From: Luscinia megarhynchos
Lineage: Eukaryota; Chordata; Aves; Passeriformes; Turdidae
NCBI GenBank assembly: GCA_034336665.1
Contig: JAPFBE010000002.1
Location: forward strand, 37,489,406 to 37,553,405
Reading direction: 5' to 3'
Length of the DNA: 64,000 bases
Shown one piece after another: positions 62,201-64,000 of the stretch; position 1 is the first letter of the stretch; every line of letters begins with the position of its first letter. A program made the translations under genes and the position numbers. A model generated the notes under the pieces. It saw only the letters and a program-made list of their open reading frames with translations. It was not told the origin of the DNA and did no database searches.

Positions 62201-64000
62201 TCACCCTGACAGTTACAGCCAGTAAAAGAAGTTCAAAGATGTGAAACAGAAGCAGTGGCCAGAAAGGAAGTTTGGAACTTGAGGACAAAGCTCTAATGTG
62301 GTCTTCTCCTCAGAAGCTCTATGGATTTAAAAATGCAAAGAAACTTTTTGAAGTTATTTATTCAGACAGCCAACTGACTTCAGAACTCTTCACTCTTTGT
62401 TCTTTCATACAATAAGGATATAGGATAGGACCTCTCCAAAGAATCAACCTCAATTATCTGCTTCCCTCTGAAGAGGGCCAGTAAACCCTCTTAAACTGCA
62501 GGTTTATAATCAGCAGATTTAAAACCAGAAGAAGACCAGGGAAGTTTGCCAGTAAAAGTATTTAATTGAGTAGACAGCCAAAAAGACGTAATTATTTTTA
62601 AACACAACCATAATTAGACAAGTATATGCAATTTAACACGATGACTACAAATTACATTTCTTTCAAGAAAGTCAGAATATGCAAGAGTAAAAGCCATGTG
62701 GCTTTTATTAAAAAACTTCATTAGAAGAATTCTAAAAAATAATAACAGTTTAAGCTAATAGAAAATACCTCTCTCACATGATGCTACTGCTCAGTTAAAA
62801 TCAACAGCAGACCTAGGTTTATTATAATGAAGTTTAGCACTCTAATCTTCTCGCTGCTGCAAAACAATTGCATGAGAAAAATTCTGATTATGCTATAGTA
62901 TTTAACTTCTTGCTCTTTAATAAACATTCAGATTGGAAGGACAAGTGAACACCTTATTGTACTGAAATTGGTGTGACAGCACAACGTTCTGTTTATCCTC
63001 ATTCTAAAAGATGAACAAGGACTCATGTCTGAGGTTTTTTACTGAATAAACTTAGAAGTTCTGAGGGCTAATATGAAGAGCAGAAATGCTGGGTTTTAGC
63101 TAAAAATGATTTGTTAATATTTCATGTCAACCAACAGGTCATCCAATCCTGTTAGGTTAAGAGGCTGAAAAGATAAAAGGCCTCATTATTAATAAAATCT
63201 CTGACCCCAGAGTCAGTATTCATCAGAATCTGGAAAAGTGATGTTTTTGAAGAAGAGAGAAAAGAAGAACCACTAATCTGCACAAGTGACAGGCTTTTTC
63301 CCTGTCAGGTTCCCTGCATGCTGCAGTTTTTGCTGCCCACTTGAAGGGAGTGTTGTGTGCCAGCACTTCCCCTGGATGTACTTTAAAATACAGCCTTCTG
63401 CAATTTTAAGGCAAAAATATAGATGAAAACACAAGATCAAAGGTACATGTACATACATTCCAGAGAGCATAGACAGACTTGCAATAGCTAGAACATGGTT
63501 TGATTTGAAAATCCATTTGCAGCAAGCTGCAGCTTTTAGTAGTTTGCAGGAAAGTTTGAGTCCTTCACTTTGAGGGTTGGCTACTCTGCCTGCTCCATGC
63601 CATGAAATGGATTCCAGACATTTGCAGGTCAAGAGGAAGTAAAACAGAATCAAAAAATTCTAATGTAAATTAAACCAAAGCACCATAAAGGAGTAAAAAA
63701 CATAGTATCAGCTTTTCAGCCGGCTTATACGTGTGTATTAACAACATCTCAACAGGAGCTTGCATGTTTAATTCAGACCACCACACAAACACAGGGAAAC
63801 TTTGTAGTGACTGCCAGAGACTCAGCAGAATTCATTAAACTGATGACACTCCCAGTTTACTGTGATAGGCTAATGGGCCATTCCTTGTGGCTGGTTCTTT
63901 TCACCTGGGCATTTTACCTCAACAGAAGTTTTGCCACACTACAACTTTTGCAAATTTTTTTTTTCTTAAGAGTCTGAATCTCAAGACAGATCAGACTTAA
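53244..64000 (-). other. EPB41L4B: EPB41L4B intron 1, partial
   Basis: AT-rich intronic sequence runs to the window edge. I see no CpG island, promoter-like region or N-terminal exon here, so intron 1 is at least 10.8 kb long. A G/T-rich low-complexity stretch lies near 56.0-56.13 kb and a TAAT-rich patch near 62.13-62.21 kb. Small ORFs here have no recognisable similarity. Confidence 0.85.
56015..56124 (+). repeat. G/T-rich low-complexity stretch
   Basis: About 110 bases are dominated by gtttt/ggttt units with long T runs. It is likely a degenerate simple repeat in intron 1. Confidence 0.8.

Noticed and set aside
53244..64000. Search for EPB41L4B exon 1 and promoter
   Set aside because: No GC-rich or CpG-rich block and no N-terminal coding sequence joining exon 2 in phase 0 was seen. 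Exon 1 is taken to be outside the window.
1..64000. tRNA, rRNA, CRISPR arrays, bacterial operons, endogenous retroviral pol/env or LTR pairs
   Set aside because: No cloverleaf with A and B boxes, no regularly spaced repeats, and no reverse-transcriptase or integrase-like frame was recognised. The window is ordinary vertebrate intronic sequence around one gene.

Overview
This is a stretch of vertebrate nuclear DNA. It is AT-rich, has few genes, and consists mostly of introns. The interspersed repeats I can recognise are CR1-type LINE fragments in both orientations, with the usual 3' end (a 'ggtctcttccaacc' block followed by 'attctgtgattctg'-like repeats). CR1 dominance without Alu, B1 or L1 sequence points to a bird, or less likely another sauropsid. 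I cannot name the order or species.

One gene explains the coding content: EPB41L4B (EHM2, band 4.1-like protein 4B), transcribed on the minus strand. I recognise sixteen consecutive coding exons between 53243 and 3721, plus one alternative last exon at 24226-24079. Every exon is bounded by AG and GT (the alternative last exon by AG and a stop codon), every join keeps the reading frame, and the conceptual protein follows the mammalian protein from early F1 of the FERM domain into the long C-terminal tail. Exon 1 (GC-rich N-terminus and promoter) lies beyond base 64000. The exons after exon 17 lie before base 1. Exon numbers here assume exactly one coding exon upstream.

Layout from high to low coordinates: 64000-53244 is intron 1 (partial). 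Exons 2-6 (53.2-37.5 kb) encode F1 and the start of F2, with long introns. Exons 7-12 form a compact cluster at 33.2-30.9 kb encoding the rest of F2, F3 and the basic FERM-adjacent (FA) region. Exons 13-15 (28.9-27.2 kb) are small linker exons. At 24.2 kb the alternative last exon adds 48 codons and a stop, then an AT-rich 3' UTR with candidate poly(A) signals. At 9.4-9.2 kb is a very GC-rich exon with two runs of five histidines. At 3.8-3.7 kb is the last exon seen. The gene therefore has two predicted products: a short one (FERM-FA plus a short tail) and a long one (FERM-FA plus the long tail).

The rest is intronic: four CR1 fragments, simple repeats, two short tandem duplications, purine and G-rich tracts, and unremarkable AT-rich sequence. 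I found no second gene, RNA gene, virus-derived element or novel system that I could defend. The most notable points are the alternative terminal exon, the GC/CpG-rich histidine exon, and a few unexplained sequence structures.
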